This document shows, piece by piece, positions 62,694 through 64,000 of a DNA stretch of 64,000 nt (position 1 is the stretch's first letter; each line of letters begins with the position of its first letter). The position numbers and the translations under genes are program-made. The notes beneath the pieces are model-generated. The model saw only the letters and a list, made by a program, of their open reading frames with translations. It was not told where the DNA came from and searched no databases. The stretch comes from DATBFU01 sp035498405. GTDB taxonomy: Bacteria > Acidobacteriota > Thermoanaerobaculia > UBA5066 > Gp7-AA6. The stretch spans positions 1 through 64,000 of the forward strand of contig DATKAE010000034.1 in the NCBI GenBank assembly GCA_035498405.1. The letters are read 5' to 3'.

Positions 62694-64000
62694 GGGTGGG
62701 TCTCGCCTGTTGGCGCGAGTTCGAAAAGATATATCGAGTACCCGACTCGTCCGGCGGGACGGCCCCGCCGGGCGATCTCTCCGAGCAGCCTTTCGAGCGC
62801 CGCCCCGAGCCCCGGGGCCCCGTGATAAGCGTAGTAGAGCGGGCCGACCGCGAGCGGAAACGCCGAGACGGCGACCAGGGTCCCGCGCACCGTCGGCTCG
62901 GCGGAGAAGTCCGGCACACCGACCCGGTAGGCGACGTCGTCTCCCCCGAAGTAGACGACCGTTGGGTCGGCCACGCCCCGTCGCGCGAGCTCCGCGGCAA
63001 GGCGGCGCAAGTCGAGACCCCAGTCGACGTTCGAATCGGAAAGAATCTTCCTTCCGCCTTCCGGCCCTCCGACGAGCGCATTGAAGTAGGAGAGCTCGTG
63101 CGGATGGATCCGGATCGTCTCGGCGGCCGCGGAAAGGGGCAGCGCGACCAGCAAGACCGCGGCTAACGCCGCCGAGCGCCTCGAGCCTTCCCGCATTCGT
63201 GCCAGTACCGCCGCGGCGGCAAGCGCCAGAAAGGGGTACGCCGGCAGCAGGTGGCGGATGCCGATGTTGTAGCTCGAGCCGATGGAGGCGAGAAACAGAA
63301 CGGCCACGGGAAGCAGATAGAGCGCGGCCTCTTGCCTGAGTCGGAACCGCCATGTGCCGACCAGCGCGAGCAGGGTCGCCGCGAGAAAGGCCAGCGTCGA
63401 CTTCGCCCCGAAGGCGACGAAGAAGTACGAGGGAAATCCCTGAATCGACACCTTCCCGTCGAGAAAATTGACCCCTCCTCCGACCGCGTTCTGCCGCGCC
63501 ACCGCCGCGAGCCCGCCCAGGTAGTGGGCAAGAGGCGGACAGATTCCGGCCACACGCTGGATCGAGCGGGCCAGACCCGGCGCTCCGCGCTCCCCCACCA
63601 TCTCCCAGAGGACTTGCCTCTGGTCGTCGAGGTTCATCCGGGTCGTGACCGCCGCGTAGATCCCGACGACCAGGAGCAGAGCGCCCGTTCCGACGGCCAC
63701 CAGACGCAGGAGCACGAGCGCCGCCTCGCGGCCGGGACGGCCCGCGCGGCGGGCGGCCAGGAGCCCCTGCAAGAGGAGGATCGGCAACAAATAGGCCGCT
63801 GAGAACTTCGTCGCCAGCGCCAGGCCGAGCACACCCGCTGCCACCGCGAGGCGCGCCAACTCGGGCTCTTCCAGTACACGGTCCCACGCCAGGACCGTTG
63901 CCAGGAAGCCCAGAGAGGCTCCGAGGTCCGTATGGACGACGCCGGCATGCGCCACGAAGTTGGGGTCGAAGGCCAGGAGCGAGGTCGCAAAGAGAGCGGC
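62690..64000 (-). CDS. GT39/PMT-type membrane glycosyltransferase, 5' end outside
   Basis: Open to the right edge; 436 residues visible. LLAFDPNFVAHAGVVHTD is the PMT/GT39 first-loop motif with Asp residues. About nine helices remain, then a soluble C-terminus ending in LFELAPTGETHP. Coupled to the GT2-methyltransferase fusion, so the carrier lipid sugar made there may be its donor. Confidence 0.88.
   Translation of the reverse strand, partial: AALFATSLLAFDPNFVAHAGVVHTDLGASLGFLATVLAWDRVLEEPELARLAVAAGVLGLALATKFSAAYLLPILLLQGLLAARRAGRPGREAALVLLRLVAVGTGALLLVVGIYAAVTTRMNLDDQRQVLWEMVGERGAPGLARSIQRVAGICPPLAHYLGGLAAVARQNAVGGGVNFLDGKVSIQGFPSYFFVAFGAKSTLAFLAATLLALVGTWRFRLRQEAALYLLPVAVLFLASIGSSYNIGIRHLLPAYPFLALAAAAVLARMREGSRRSAALAAVLLVALPLSAAAETIRIHPHELSYFNALVGGPEGGRKILSDSNVDWGLDLRRLAAELARRGVADPTVVYFGGDDVAYRVGVPDFSAEPTVRGTLVAVSAFPLAVGPLYYAYHGAPGLGAALERLLGEIARRGRPAGRVGYSIYLFELAPTGETHP

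Overview
The window is high-GC, gene-dense DNA from a diderm bacterium. Outer-membrane and periplasm-facing genes (an OmpA-like porin, a TonB-type C-terminus, a BtuFCD-type importer, FtsEX, lipoproteins), a GatB amidotransferase subunit, a DUF4388 protein, a Ser/Thr kinase fused to a receiver and a TonB domain, and several YfhO-like proteins together suggest an Acidobacteriota-like lineage. That assignment is inference only; no rRNA gene is present. I see no rRNA or tRNA gene, no CRISPR array, no transposase and no phage block, and no gene-free stretch reaches 300 bases.

Layout. 1-675: end of an NtrX-like sigma-54 activator. 711-1616 (-): glutamate formimidoyltransferase. 1699-7617 (+): TPR protein, RDD protein, nadE, methyltransferase, glycosyltransferase. 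7618-7785: heptamer inverted-repeat array. 7710-10815 (-): glyA, a small anchored protein and a membrane glycosyltransferase-like protein, joined by 4-base overlaps. 10843-14357 (-): accD, folC, dgt. 14435-17170 (-): BtuFCD-type ABC importer. 17195-20474 (-): a 74-residue coiled-coil protein and the receiver-kinase-TonB fusion. 20647-22848 (+): yebC, ruvC, DUF4388 protein. 23080-25616 (+): OmpA-like porin and AI-2E-family protein. 25635-28814 (-): gatB, ftsE, ftsX. 28954-29742 (+): pgeF, then a second heptamer array. 29817-36139 (-): TPR protein, glmU, glmS, UvrD-type helicase. 36279-36946 (+): small secreted protein and 7Fe ferredoxin. 36951-37712 (-): secreted dienelactone hydrolase. 37743-40008 (+): SprT-like protein, S58 peptidase, EamA transporter. 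40021-42760 (-): peptide-type binding lipoprotein and CaiB-type CoA-transferase. 42792-47594: short units with an exonuclease, PilZ protein, DUF1326 protein, RmlC-like epimerase, GNAT and HU. 47872-64000: a surface block with a degenerate aspartyl-protease-like lipoprotein, prepilin peptidase, two GspG-like pilins, three YfhO-like proteins, an M20 lipoprotein, two GT39-type proteins and a glycosyltransferase-methyltransferase fusion.

How genes work together. The clearest logic is (i) one-carbon, folate and nucleotide metabolism (ftcD, glyA, folC, dgt), (ii) amino-sugar precursor supply (glmU, glmS), (iii) cell division (ftsEX), and (iv) a final 15 kb that looks like a pilin and surface-glycan assembly region. 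Many genes are coupled through ATGA, GTGA or TTGA stop/start overlaps, and several promoter-like -10 boxes sit so close to start codons that leaderless or very short-leader transcripts are likely.

Most notable: the two heptamer inverted-repeat arrays between convergent genes, one of which encodes the tail of a membrane protein; the degenerate-receiver kinase-TonB fusion; a GlmU whose uridyltransferase half has lost catalytic residues; a shared promoter 12-mer at glyA and the helicase gene; a terminator embedded at the start of the AI-2E reading frame; and the duplicated pilins beside YfhO-type proteins.
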